The position numbers and the translations under genes were made by a program. The notes beneath the pieces were generated by a model, which saw only the letters and a list, made by a program, of their open reading frames with translations, was not told the DNA's origin and did no database searches. A stretch of DNA of 44,451 nucleotides from a virus, in IMG/VR virus record IMGVR_UViG_3300031920_000068, positions 1 to 44,451 of that record; one strand, given 5' to 3'. Positions 1 to 7,274 of this stretch are shown here, one piece after another; position 1 is the stretch's first letter, and each line of letters begins with the position of its first letter.

Positions 1-44
1 TTCCAAACACAAACCCTCTCCGCCGTATCACGTTCGTAGTCTGA
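1..44. repeat. Terminal direct repeat, left copy
   Basis: The first 44 bases are identical to the last 44 (44408-44451). An exact short overlap of this kind is what an assembler leaves when it walks round a circular or circularly permuted molecule. It lies inside an open reading frame that continues across the join, which supports circular closure over a true packaged terminal repeat. Confidence 0.9.
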
Positions 45-386
45 TTTGCATTCAATCATGGCACCAATAGTTCTCACTTCTATCGGTAGAGCGTTCCATT
101 TATCGGACCAGCTCATCCCCCACCCCCCCATAGCTTCGTCGATTGCAGCGTTAGCAATTGCCTTCATATCCTCGATGCAGTTGCCGGCGTGCTCCAGAGG
201 GTCACGCATATATCGACCTTCACCCTTTTTAATTTTCTCCAACGCCTCGATGAGCTTCACTCTGCAACCGCGCTCCAGGGTAAGACTATTTTCTTTATCT
301 AAAACACACTTCTTTAGTGATGAAATTTGTTTATTAAGTTCTCTTTCTACGTCATCTCTTAATGTATACAATCTATCAGTTCCCAT
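1..386 (-). CDS. Small modular phage protein spanning the contig join (N-terminal part), apparently two genes fused at a G-run
   Basis: Reading leftward from ATG at 386 (strong GGAGGGGG ribosome binding site, 3 nt after the upstream stop) gives a frame open to base 1. It resumes at 44407 and ends at TAA 44298-44296, about 165 aa in all. The first part is a charged, probably helical protein ending in NAAIDEAMGG. The relatives at 43356 and 43992 end AAIDxAxGGGG-stop at this point. Here a run of seven G (C-run at 123-129) puts the frame one base out, so translation runs on into a second module: MSWSDKWNALP, then KSDYERDTAERVCVW, then a zinc ribbon FCQHCGGKVEVKDE. Removing one G would restore MGGGG-stop overlapping an ATGA start at 116-114, so this may be two genes with a sequencing or slippage error. 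Function unknown. Confidence 0.65.
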   Translation of the reverse strand, partial: MGTDRLYTLRDDVERELNKQISSLKKCVLDKENSLTLERGCRVKLIEALEKIKKGEGRYMRDPLEHAGNCIEDMKAIANAAIDEAMGGWGMSWSDKWNALPIEVRTIGAMIECKSDYERDTAERVCVW

Positions 387-389
387 CAC

Positions 390-608
390 TCACCCCCTCC
401 ACGTTGCGTCTTTTGTAATCATTGCTAACTCTGCTTCATTGAACATCTTATAATAGCCAGTGCTACGCGAGTGAGGTCCACAGCAACACATACGACCAAG
501 ATAATAACCAGCAGCAGAACAACAAACAATAAGGTACATATCGACATCACATTTTTCACAATGGATAACCTTGAGAGGATCATCTGGAATTTCTCCAGGC
601 ATTACCAT
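390..608 (-). CDS. Small cysteine-rich hypothetical protein
   Basis: This 72-aa protein is not recognised. It carries CEKC near residue 18, a CC pair near residue 29 and CCC near residue 41, so metal binding (zinc) is plausible, though the spacing is not a standard ribbon. The ATG at 608 overlaps the stop of the upstream gene and a second ATG lies two codons on. The stop is 3 nt before the next start at 386, so it is translated as part of the leftward early unit. Confidence 0.65.
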   Translation of the reverse strand: MVMPGEIPDDPLKVIHCEKCDVDMYLIVCCSAAGYYLGRMCCCGPHSRSTGYYKMFNEAELAMITKDATWRG

Positions 609-829
609 TATAGCCTGCCATCTTTAATAGCAACCATGTTAATAAGATTAGCAATCTGTCTTAACGTTTTCATATCAACCCATTTATCTGAAAGGAATTC
701 TCCGTTATGCGGCCCCGTGAGAACTATTGCTCCAATATTAACTGAGTCTTTATACACTTCCCATCTACAGCTATCCGCCTCTTCTTTTATTGCCGTAAGT
801 CCTGACGATTGTATTGATGTTATAATCAT
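608..829 (-). CDS. Hypothetical early protein
   Basis: The start was set at 829 because AAGGAG sits 6 nt upstream. A longer frame from 871 has no such site. The 73-aa product (MIITSIQSSGLTAIKEEADS...) has mixed alpha/beta character, no membrane segment and no motif I recognise. It sits between the AlpA-like DNA-binding gene and the cysteine-rich gene, and its stop touches the next start, implying coupled translation. Confidence 0.65.
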   Translation of the reverse strand: MIITSIQSSGLTAIKEEADSCRWEVYKDSVNIGAIVLTGPHNGEFLSDKWVDMKTLRQIANLINMVAIKDGRL

Positions 830-915
830 TATGTCTCCTTGTTTTTGCTCATTAAAGAAGAATCCCCACATCCGGTTAAGGATGCAGGGAATGTGATTTC
901 GATTCTTGGCGAGTA

Positions 916-1167
916 TTACTTAGGTGAAATACAGACCAGGGCCATGTACTTGGCAGTAAAAGCGTCAACATCAGTCTTCTTATATCCGATCCTTCCACCG
1001 GATGTATAGAACGCAATATTCATTTCCTTTCGTCGCCACTGAGCCAACGTGCCAACGCTGACGCCGATGATCGACGCGGCTTCCTCAGCCTTGAGGTAAC
1101 CCTTGAGCTGCCCGGTGAGCGGTCCTACGGTACGAGTTCTGGTTTTAATTTCTGCTTGATCAGTCAT
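916..1167 (-). CDS. Helix-turn-helix DNA-binding protein (AlpA/excisionase-like)
   Basis: This 83-aa protein has a short basic N-terminus, then KAEEAASIIGVSVGTLAQWR at about residues 26-45, which is the HTH_17/MerR-type winged-helix pattern of phage AlpA and excisionase proteins. GGRIGYKKTDVDAF (58-71) matches the wing and the usual YxxxDVxxF end. The role is transcription control or DNA bending. No integrase is present, so a regulator is a better guess than a true excisionase. GAGGGACATC precedes the ATG. Confidence 0.75.
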   Translation of the reverse strand: MTDQAEIKTRTRTVGPLTGQLKGYLKAEEAASIIGVSVGTLAQWRRKEMNIAFYTSGGRIGYKKTDVDAFTAKYMALVCISPK

Positions 1168-1188
1168 GATGTCCCTCCAGGGAGTCAG

Positions 1189-1389
1189 TTAAGCTGCCAT
1201 CTCTATCTTGTCCGTAAGCGTGACAGCAAATTCAATATCGCAAGTCGGACACTTGCAGGTTACTTCTTCATCCACACCTAACACCATCTGAAATGACAGC
1301 TTGCAGACAGGACACTGAACGTATTCAGTTTCGTCCATTGCCAGCTCCCGGCGCAGTCGGTGTTCGGTGAGAAACATAATGTTTTCCAT
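1189..1389 (-). CDS. Small zinc-ribbon protein
   Basis: Two CxxC pairs, CPVC (about 26-29) and CPTC (about 47-50), about 17 residues apart make a compact zinc ribbon of the Com/rubredoxin-like type within 66 aa. Such ribbons in phages bind nucleic acid or act as translation regulators; which applies here cannot be told. ATGs at 1389, 1377 and 1335 are all possible starts. The gene lies in the early unit just upstream of the HTH protein. Confidence 0.65.
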   Translation of the reverse strand: MENIMFLTEHRLRRELAMDETEYVQCPVCKLSFQMVLGVDEEVTCKCPTCDIEFAVTLTDKIEMAA

Positions 1390-1431
1390 TGAGATGATTA
1401 TAATTCATTCGTTAATCCAATGTCAAGAAGT

Positions 1432-1680
1432 TTACTGATATAATCTAACATTAAATTCAGGGATCTTTATCCTGAATTCAGACTTGGTTCGCATGGCTCC
1501 CTCAATCTTCTTAATCTCTGCTCTGATCTTCTTAATGAATCTCTTATTGTTCCCATCCAGATATGCGTCACGATAGATCGTTACAATATGAGTGATTCCA
1601 ATATTCCCATTGATGAGATGAATCTCAGCGGCAGTATGCTCTTCGCTGACGTCTTTTAATGAGTCACTGAGAACCGTCAT
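1432..1680 (-). CDS. Hypothetical early protein
   Basis: This 82-aa soluble protein has a basic C-terminal half (RFIKKIRAEIKKIEG) and no recognised domain. Its ATG at 1680 overlaps the last base of the SSB-tip-like gene's stop, so the two are coupled. That neighbour suggests a DNA replication or recombination accessory role, but only by position. Confidence 0.6.
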   Translation of the reverse strand: MTVLSDSLKDVSEEHTAAEIHLINGNIGITHIVTIYRDAYLDGNNKRFIKKIRAEIKKIEGAMRTKSEFRIKIPEFNVRLYQ

Positions 1681-1946
1681 TAGAATGGCTCGTCATTGCT
1701 CTGTGGTGGTGTGCTGTCACTTGGAGGTGGCGAGCCTCCCTGCCCTTGATGCTGGCGCTTCTCAATCGGAAAGCACTTGAAGCTCACACCTGGGCATCGA
1801 GCGTCAGCAATGCCGAACCGCTCCTCACCCTCATGGAAAGACTTGAAGAGCGTCAGTCCAGTGTGATTCCAATAAAACGTCCCGAGCTTATTGCCTTGGC
1901 CGTCTTCTTTTTCTTTTCCTTTAACGAGTACATTGTATACAGTCAT
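1680..1946 (-). CDS. Small protein with an SSB-like acidic C-terminal tip
   Basis: The 88-aa protein has a beta-rich N-terminal region (MTVYNVLVKGKEKEDGQGNK...), then a low-complexity Gly/Gln/Pro/Ser linker at about 64-83, and ends SNDEPF. That order (compact domain, disordered linker, acidic tip ending Pro-Phe) is the plan of bacterial single-stranded DNA-binding proteins, whose tip (DDDIPF in E. coli) recruits replication and repair partners. It is shorter than usual SSBs (110-180 aa) and I cannot confirm an OB fold. It sits directly after the primase-helicase and the basic 200-aa protein, which fits. Alternatively it may be a partner mimic carrying only the tip. Confidence 0.65.
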   Translation of the reverse strand: MTVYNVLVKGKEKEDGQGNKLGTFYWNHTGLTLFKSFHEGEERFGIADARCPGVSFKCFPIEKRQHQGQGGSPPPSDSTPPQSNDEPF

Positions 1947-2545
1947 TTTTCTCTCCCAAAGATTGTTTCTCTTGAGCGTTTAAGTAGCTTCTGCAACCTT
2001 AGACTTGCATCATACTCATCTTTAATTGCTTTAGTTACAAGTTTCACTTCATCCCAACCAATTGACCCCTGCTTCTCTCGTATTTTTTTCCTACGTTTAA
2101 TTGCAGCAGCCTTTATCTTCTTTACTTTAATTATTTCATTCTTCAACCTCTCCTTCTTTGCTTCTGATGCACGAGCCTTTGCGTCAAGTTCCATCTTCTT
2201 GTAGTCAATTTCTGTTATCTCTATTTGCTTATAATCTCTATAGGTATTTCTAATATTTTTAATGACAATTCTATATGTAATACTCATCTTGTTTTCTTTT
2301 GCTTCAAGAATTATCAAGTAATCAAATGCAGACTTAGATGCTCCGAACATCCTAGTCGCTTTAGTGGCTGCCTTCGGTATCGTTTGTAGTGCTGCAAGTT
2401 CTTCAAGTTCTCTATCAGAAATAATCTTCCACTCTCCAACGTGAACTTTCTTTATCACAAGTCCAATCTTATCACCAACACGAGAATATGATGAGTTATA
2501 ACTAACGACATCTCCAACACTCACTCTCTCCATTCTTGTTTTCAT
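1943..2545 (-). CDS. Hypothetical basic protein of the replication module
   Basis: The 200-aa protein has an N-terminal beta-rich part beginning with a VSVGDVVSYNSSYSRVGDKI segment that looks like a small SH3-like barrel. It is followed by a long Lys/Arg-rich helical part (about 125-190) including KKIKAAAIKRRKKIREKQG, likely a nucleic-acid-binding coiled coil. No family recognised. It lies 10 nt after the primase-helicase gene and overlaps the SSB-tip-like gene by 4 nt. Confidence 0.65.
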   Translation of the reverse strand: MKTRMERVSVGDVVSYNSSYSRVGDKIGLVIKKVHVGEWKIISDRELEELAALQTIPKAATKATRMFGASKSAFDYLIILEAKENKMSITYRIVIKNIRNTYRDYKQIEITEIDYKKMELDAKARASEAKKERLKNEIIKVKKIKAAAIKRRKKIREKQGSIGWDEVKLVTKAIKDEYDASLRLQKLLKRSRETIFGREK

Positions 2546-2554
2546 GTTTAACTC

Positions 2555-4180
2555 CTATGGTTTTGCTGTATCAAATCTTGTCGTAAATCTTCTGAGCTTT
2601 CTTTCAAATGTCATATCAATTCTGTATAGCTTACCGAACAGTCTGTTCTTAGCACAATCAAAATAGATATGTACTTGGTCACTGCTCATTATTGCTCCCT
2701 TTGGTGGGTACATGAATATGACAATATCAGAAGAGTTCTCAATTCCTCCTGATTCTCTAAGGTCTGAAAATTTGGGGCGTCCACCGGCACCTTGATACTC
2801 CTGGTTCCTGTTGAGGTGTGCAGCAGCAAGTATTGTCGTACCATTTTTGACAGCAGCTTCTTGGAGTTCTTCAATTGCAACCTCAAGCTCCTTCGATCTC
2901 TGAGCGTCCTTACCAGGATAGAACAGCTTTGATAGATGGTCAAGAACAAAAACGTCAGGCTTATGTTCTATTATCATCTCTTTAATTGTGTTTGCATTCA
3001 ACCTCCCCATCTTGTCAAGTACCATTAGGTTCCTGTCCATAAACACTGTCTTCCATCTATCTGGTATAACCATATCATCATCATACGGAACACCATCAAC
3101 AGCAGATACCATCCAGCCAAAAAACATCTTCGGCGTTAGTTCACATGATACAACCATTGTCTTTAGCTTGTTCTCTAGTAACGCATTAGTAACTTGAGCA
3201 AGATATGTTGACTTACCAGCACCGGGTCTAGCAGCGAGCGTATAGAATCCTGGCGCAAGACCACCAATGTCATCAAGCCCAACAACTCCAATCTTTTTAC
3301 CAATGAGCATCGGACTACTTATCTCTGCCCATAATTTTTCATGACTTATGAATTGGTATGTCTTAGGAGGTTCTTCTACTTCAGCTCCTCTCCACTGCCC
3401 TTGATTAACTCGTGTCCATACGTCATGTGCAATCACTCTAATGTTTTCATTCGGAACAATGTCACTATCATCTGGTGACTGTCTAATTGCAAGTGTTGTT
3501 ATGAGTGCAGCGTACAGTTCATCTTCACTGAACCTTGCTGACCTCATCATTGTTCCAGCTAAACTTACGAGGTATTCATGTTTCCTCCCTTTTGGTATTT
3601 GATTGCCAAGGTCAAATTTCTCTTTGTTTGGTTTACTTGTATGCTCCTGTAAGAAGTATTGCATATCCATAGGAAGTGTTGTCATTACGTTGTTACGTAT
3701 CCAAGAGTATACTGTACCTGACTCGTGCATGGACGGAGGTGCTACTACATACCCACCCTCGCCACGAATGTCTACGCTCCATCCATTACCTTGTATGATG
3801 CCAGCCCTATTGCGTATATCAGAATCACTATATCTTAAGTAAACGTGTGCACCACCTCCTCCTGTCCTTGCGACTGTTGTATTCATAATTAACTCTTCTG
3901 TAATTGGAAGGCCAGCGTCAAATAATTCTGACGTTTTAGGTTTACGTCCTTTTATATCTATGTCAATAACGATGACACTTGATACTGACCCTGTTACTAT
4001 TCCAATCCCCATAGACTTATACGTCTCAACCCATTCTTTAACGTCATCCATTGTTGGAGCGTTTGCTTGGTAGTCTTTCCATTTTGCAATACTCTTTTTG
4101 TCTGGTGACACTGGAATGATAGAGAAGCCCTTGTCTAGTAATGCTTCGCATTCATTTAGTATCCGCTGGGACGTATTCAT
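2555..4180 (-). CDS. Bifunctional primase-polymerase / DnaB-type replicative helicase
   Basis: The 541-aa fusion has two parts. Residues about 10-165 resemble the bifunctional primase/polymerase (prim-pol) N-terminal domain: IIPVSPDKKS, then GIGIVTGSVS, the catalytic acidic VIDIDIKG (about 71-78), a GGGGAHVYLR loop and VDIRGEGGYVVAPPS. Residues about 285-541 are a RecA-like DnaB helicase core: Walker A ARPGAGKST (about 317-325), Walker B VFVLDH (about 410-415), AAAHLNR (H2/H3 region) and DLRESGGIENSSDIVIF. It would prime and unwind the phage DNA at the fork. Its start overlaps the upstream HTH replication gene by 29 nt. Confidence 0.88.
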   Translation of the reverse strand: MNTSQRILNECEALLDKGFSIIPVSPDKKSIAKWKDYQANAPTMDDVKEWVETYKSMGIGIVTGSVSSVIVIDIDIKGRKPKTSELFDAGLPITEELIMNTTVARTGGGGAHVYLRYSDSDIRNRAGIIQGNGWSVDIRGEGGYVVAPPSMHESGTVYSWIRNNVMTTLPMDMQYFLQEHTSKPNKEKFDLGNQIPKGRKHEYLVSLAGTMMRSARFSEDELYAALITTLAIRQSPDDSDIVPNENIRVIAHDVWTRVNQGQWRGAEVEEPPKTYQFISHEKLWAEISSPMLIGKKIGVVGLDDIGGLAPGFYTLAARPGAGKSTYLAQVTNALLENKLKTMVVSCELTPKMFFGWMVSAVDGVPYDDDMVIPDRWKTVFMDRNLMVLDKMGRLNANTIKEMIIEHKPDVFVLDHLSKLFYPGKDAQRSKELEVAIEELQEAAVKNGTTILAAAHLNRNQEYQGAGGRPKFSDLRESGGIENSSDIVIFMYPPKGAIMSSDQVHIYFDCAKNRLFGKLYRIDMTFERKLRRFTTRFDTAKP

Positions 4181-5039
4181 CTATCCTCCCCTCTACACGT
4201 TCCATTGCAGCCTCATCAAATAAATTAATTGTATCTTCATATTCTTTTGATGCAGTTATTTTATTCGAGTGGTACGAAATAAATCGCACAGAAAGCACTG
4301 CTTCTCTATCATTTATTCGTGGAGGATTATGTGCAACACACCATATCATAGCATAGAGTTCTCTTCTACCTAGTTTATCAGCTAGACGTTTTAGGACTGG
4401 AATGTCAATAGACATTTTATAATCGTAGTGACGTTGCGTGGATTCATAGTGAAGTAATTGTAATAACCTTAATGCCCTTGTTGACGTTTTAGATGCTTTG
4501 GCAACTTTCTTCTTTTCTTTATCAGTAGCAAACTCCTTCATCTCATTCTCTTCAAACAAAGATTGATTAAATTTATTTACCATAATATTTATCCCTTCGT
4601 CTAAAAGTTCAATGCTCACCAATTTTTTATTTTGCGCCCATTTCCTTTCCTTTACTGTAGTGGAGTTCATAGGGCAATATGCCCCATTCCAAATAGGGCA
4701 ATGTGCCCCATTTGAATCTATCAAGTTCTTCCGTTCAAACATGATACGGATTGTGTAAATATGCGTTCTTTTTCCTGCACCAACTGGCCCTGCTCCTCTT
4801 TGAATTGTTATCAGGTGTTTGGCTGCAAGTGTGGCAAGCGTGGCCCTGACAGTCCTTTGGTTGCTATGCCCTGCCCATTTGGATATTGTACCAATGGACG
4901 GGTAGCATTTTCTTGTCTTGCTGTTAGCGTAGAGACATAAAGCAGTGAGTACATTCTGTTCCGTTCTGTTTAGCTTAAACTTCCTCACCGTTTCTAAGTA
5001 TACTATTCCTATTGGGATGTGTCTCATTTTAGTACCCAT
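4152..5039 (-). CDS. Replication initiation protein with N-terminal helix-turn-helix
   Basis: The 295-aa protein has an N-terminal winged helix of the HTH_36/replication-protein type: LNRTEQNVLTALCLYA, CYPSIGTISKWAG, then RTVRATLATLAAKHLITIQR (about 20-95). A short linker with a repeated GAHCP...GAYCP pattern follows, as seen in phage and plasmid initiators. The C-terminal half is helical and charged. Together with the downstream primase-helicase this resembles a lambda O/P-type arrangement: origin recognition followed by helicase delivery. Replication origins are often inside such genes; I could not identify iterons here. The start overlaps the upstream gene by 11 nt. Confidence 0.75.
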   Translation of the reverse strand: MGTKMRHIPIGIVYLETVRKFKLNRTEQNVLTALCLYANSKTRKCYPSIGTISKWAGHSNQRTVRATLATLAAKHLITIQRGAGPVGAGKRTHIYTIRIMFERKNLIDSNGAHCPIWNGAYCPMNSTTVKERKWAQNKKLVSIELLDEGINIMVNKFNQSLFEENEMKEFATDKEKKKVAKASKTSTRALRLLQLLHYESTQRHYDYKMSIDIPVLKRLADKLGRRELYAMIWCVAHNPPRINDREAVLSVRFISYHSNKITASKEYEDTINLFDEAAMERVEGRIDEYVPADTK

Positions 5040-5505
5040 GTCTTGCCTCTAACTTCTTGGCAATTCTGAGCAACACCTTCCATTGATTAGCTGTTATTGA
5101 TCCAGGCATTCTTCTCGCAAGGCTAATAATAAATCCAACCTCCCAGTCTGTTAGGTTAATTCTATAACGACGATCAATTTCTAAAGCTATTTGATGCCAG
5201 TTACTACGTTGAAATCTTTCTCGCGTATGTTGACCATACGTTGCCCGCTTGACACGTTCTTCAAAGTCCTCCCTTGCCCTCGCGCTGTCACTCCAGATAT
5301 TTTCATACGCTGTTCTAATTTCATCTACATAAGATTCCGTAGAATAACCAGAACCAATCACAGTAATAATAACATCATCAAATGTTTTACCTGCGTCCTT
5401 TACTATCCTAACAATAGCCTTCGCAGCACCAATAACCTCACCATCATAATTCGATTCGAGCAAAGCTAGAGCCTTTATTAACTTGTCCCTTTGTTTACTT
5501 GTCAT
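5029..5505 (-). CDS. Hypothetical replication-module protein
   Basis: The 158-aa, helix-rich protein opens with KQRDKLIKALALLESNYDGE and AAKAIVRIVKDAGKTFDDV, resembling the start of DUF2786-type phage proteins (a tentative match). A charged middle follows, then LTDWEVGFIISLARR and TANQWKVLLRIAKKLEAR at the end. The last pattern is common in small phage proteins lying next to initiators. No catalytic residues are evident. It overlaps the initiator gene by 11 nt. Confidence 0.65.
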   Translation of the reverse strand: MTSKQRDKLIKALALLESNYDGEVIGAAKAIVRIVKDAGKTFDDVIITVIGSGYSTESYVDEIRTAYENIWSDSARAREDFEERVKRATYGQHTRERFQRSNWHQIALEIDRRYRINLTDWEVGFIISLARRMPGSITANQWKVLLRIAKKLEARHGY

Positions 5506-5523
5506 TGTATGCTCCGGTTAAAG

Positions 5524-5739
5524 TTACTCAAAAAGTCCTAATAGCTCATACCTTAAAAATGATTTACCAGGGTTACGTCTTCCAGTTATAGCTCCGAATG
5601 CAATTGCAGTGCTCAATACTTTTCTAATTGATACCTCGGCAACTCCTGTTTCCTCTTTGATTTCTTGTACAGTTAGAGGTCTTGCTTCAAGTGCAGCTCT
5701 TATTCTTTCAGAGATGTTTTTGTTTTCATTGTTGTTCAT
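5524..5739 (-). CDS. Small winged-helix DNA-binding protein
   Basis: The 71-aa protein has LTVQEIKEETGVAEVSIRKV (about 23-42) as a helix-turn-helix, followed by LSTAIAFGAITG and a wing-like RRNPGKSFLRYEL. The layout is that of a minimal winged-helix regulator that would act on phage or host promoters. The start overlaps the preceding gene by 4 nt; 18 nt separate its stop from the next gene. Confidence 0.7.
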   Translation of the reverse strand: MNNNENKNISERIRAALEARPLTVQEIKEETGVAEVSIRKVLSTAIAFGAITGRRNPGKSFLRYELLGLFE

Positions 5740-6299
5740 TTCCCAGTCCTTACTGTTGCAGTGAATTCAGTCTTCACTTCAAGTCCTGGGATGTTACGGA
5801 CTGGTGTTCCTGCTGCATTAACGTACTTATTGATTGCAGTCTCATCAAACTTTACGAAGTGCATGTTACCAGTCTCCATACACCATATGAGAAATGTGCT
5901 CGCACTTATGACCCTCGGCATTAGCTTCGGACCAAGTGTCACACCATCCATTTCAGGAAACAATCTTACTGGAATGTCGCCATCGTCTGCCGCTTCAACT
6001 GCTAACTGATACACATCGTTAGCCCATCCCTCAATCTTCAAACGTCCAGTCGCTTCCGCTGTTGATGCGTCACTAGAAATTGCTCCTCGTTGCTTTGTTA
6101 GGTCTTTATGTACTGCGTTAGCTTTTGCGACAGCCTCCTTAAAGAGCCCAGTGATTTCCTTGTTTGTCCTAGCTGCTTCAACAGTATTGATCGCCATAGC
6201 TTTCGCTGTCTCATCTGTTGTCACTTCAAGTTTTTCGATGCGAGCTAACAGGTCTTTCGCTTTTGTGATTTCTGCTTCTGGAATTGTTACAATATTCAC
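5736..6299 (-). CDS. Recombination-module coiled-coil protein, function unknown
   Basis: In this 187-aa protein residues about 8-95 form a long amphipathic helix pair (AEITKAKDLLARIEKLEVTT...), followed by a compact C-terminal domain with SASTFLIWCMETGNMHFVKF and NIPGLEVKTEFTATVR. Many phages carry a protein of this plan beside their exonuclease and annealing genes, with the C-terminal IPG(V/L) and beta-strand ending. Its exact activity is not known to me; a recombination cofactor is an inference from position. It overlaps both neighbours by 4 nt. Confidence 0.65.
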   Translation of the reverse strand: MNIVTIPEAEITKAKDLLARIEKLEVTTDETAKAMAINTVEAARTNKEITGLFKEAVAKANAVHKDLTKQRGAISSDASTAEATGRLKIEGWANDVYQLAVEAADDGDIPVRLFPEMDGVTLGPKLMPRVISASTFLIWCMETGNMHFVKFDETAINKYVNAAGTPVRNIPGLEVKTEFTATVRTGK

Positions 6300-6931
6300 G
6301 GCGCCTCCATATATCTTTCAAGTGTCATGTCTTTATTATATTCATCAAGTCTATCAATGAACATACCAAAATGTTTGAGCATATTTATTTCACTCTTTTT
6401 TGCCTCCTCTTCCTTGAGTGAAACAAGAAGTCCTGCTTCAACTGCCTCACCCATCTCCTCCACGGCTTTAACGTATGCCGCAACCTGGATACGTCCACCA
6501 GTGGACACTGCTCCAGTCTTCAAATCAATCACTGCTATTCTCTCATCTCGTAGTCGTGCTACTCTATCAACACGTCCACAGTATCCATACTTAATGCTGA
6601 CAATTCCAAGTTCAATTGCAAGAATTTCATCAACGTATTTGTCCTTCCATCTAAGCCATCGTTCAGCATGTGGAATAACATCATCAGTTTTATAATTGGA
6701 CATAATATCCGCAGGAACTAGACCTATTGAATCTAAATACTCTGTTGCGTTATGTACCTCGGTCCCATGCTGCATCGCTATTTGAAACGATGCTTTTTTG
6801 AGAAGGAACTGAGGTATTGGATTTCTGTGCATTACAACTGTTGTCACAGATGGTAGCTTGACTCCATTATGTCTGTAGACATGAGTTATTTCATCATAAA
6901 CTATACCGTTTCCAATATCTTTGAAGCCCAT
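6296..6931 (-). CDS. PD-(D/E)XK exonuclease (RecB/Cas4-like)
   Basis: The 211-aa protein has the active-site order of the RecB-like nuclease superfamily: HGTEVHNATEYL (about 55-66), GYCGRVDRVARL (about 119-130, the motif II Asp), RIAVIDLKTGAVSTG (about 132-147, D-x-K), and RIQVAAYVKAVEE (motif III, catalytic Gln). It would resect phage DNA 5' ends to give single strands for the ERF annealase encoded two genes upstream. This exonuclease-annealase pair is the usual phage homologous recombination module. Confidence 0.85.
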   Translation of the reverse strand: MGFKDIGNGIVYDEITHVYRHNGVKLPSVTTVVMHRNPIPQFLLKKASFQIAMQHGTEVHNATEYLDSIGLVPADIMSNYKTDDVIPHAERWLRWKDKYVDEILAIELGIVSIKYGYCGRVDRVARLRDERIAVIDLKTGAVSTGGRIQVAAYVKAVEEMGEAVEAGLLVSLKEEEAKKSEINMLKHFGMFIDRLDEYNKDMTLERYMEAP

Positions 6932-7164
6932 TAGAATGGTACTTTCATTGCGTTCTCGTATAATGTTGATTCATTAACTATAATTAGAACAATGTCATCA
7001 AACGAGCATTCGCTATTAAGCTCTTCTCTGATTGCGAGTAGTGTACCTGAGCCGATTAGGGCATCACAGTACACACAAGCACTGCTGTGTTCATTGAAAA
7101 AGTCCATAGCCTTTACGATAAATTCGAGCTTCCGTGTTTCTATATGTAGTTTAGTCTTTAACAT
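6931..7164 (-). CDS. Hypothetical protein between annealase and exonuclease
   Basis: The 77-aa acidic protein carries a single CVYC motif (about 31-34) and no membrane segment. It is not recognised. AAGGAG lies 7 nt before the ATG at 7164, and its stop touches the exonuclease start. Its position inside the recombination module suggests a small accessory. Confidence 0.65.
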   Translation of the reverse strand: MLKTKLHIETRKLEFIVKAMDFFNEHSSACVYCDALIGSGTLLAIREELNSECSFDDIVLIIVNESTLYENAMKVPF

Positions 7165-7265
7165 TATTTCTCCTTAATATAATGACGCCGCCCATCACTC
7201 TTGCGTCGTTGTTGCCGTCCCATCTCTGTACGGCACCCTCGATCTGCGTGATACACCTCTACCAC
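7164..7265 (-). CDS. Candidate micro-ORF with hairpin in the ERF-downstream gap
   Basis: The gap between the ERF gene and the next gene holds a frame of 33 codons from GTG 7265, or 19 codons from ATG 7223. It is very basic (MGRQQRRKSDGRRHYIKEK) and its TAA overlaps the ATG of the next gene. The same stretch contains a perfect 7-bp hairpin (CTGCGTG at 7254-7260 with CACGCAG at 7263-... in the same strand, loop about 12 nt; approximate 7254-7279). It could be a real micro-protein or an RNA processing element. No convincing ribosome binding site for the GTG; CGAGGG lies about 11 nt before the ATG. Confidence 0.3.
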   Translation of the reverse strand: MVEVYHADRGCRTEMGRQQRRKSDGRRHYIKEK

Positions 7266-7274
7266 GCAGAAATA

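Noticed and set aside
1-44. 44-bp repeat as a true packaged terminal repeat
   Set aside because: It lies within a coding frame and is much shorter than usual packaged terminal repeats, so assembly overlap of a circular map is the simpler reading.
46-453. Rightward open frame of 135 codons at the left edge
   Set aside because: It is antisense to the modular gene whose modules recur in neighbours, and it has no ribosome binding site.
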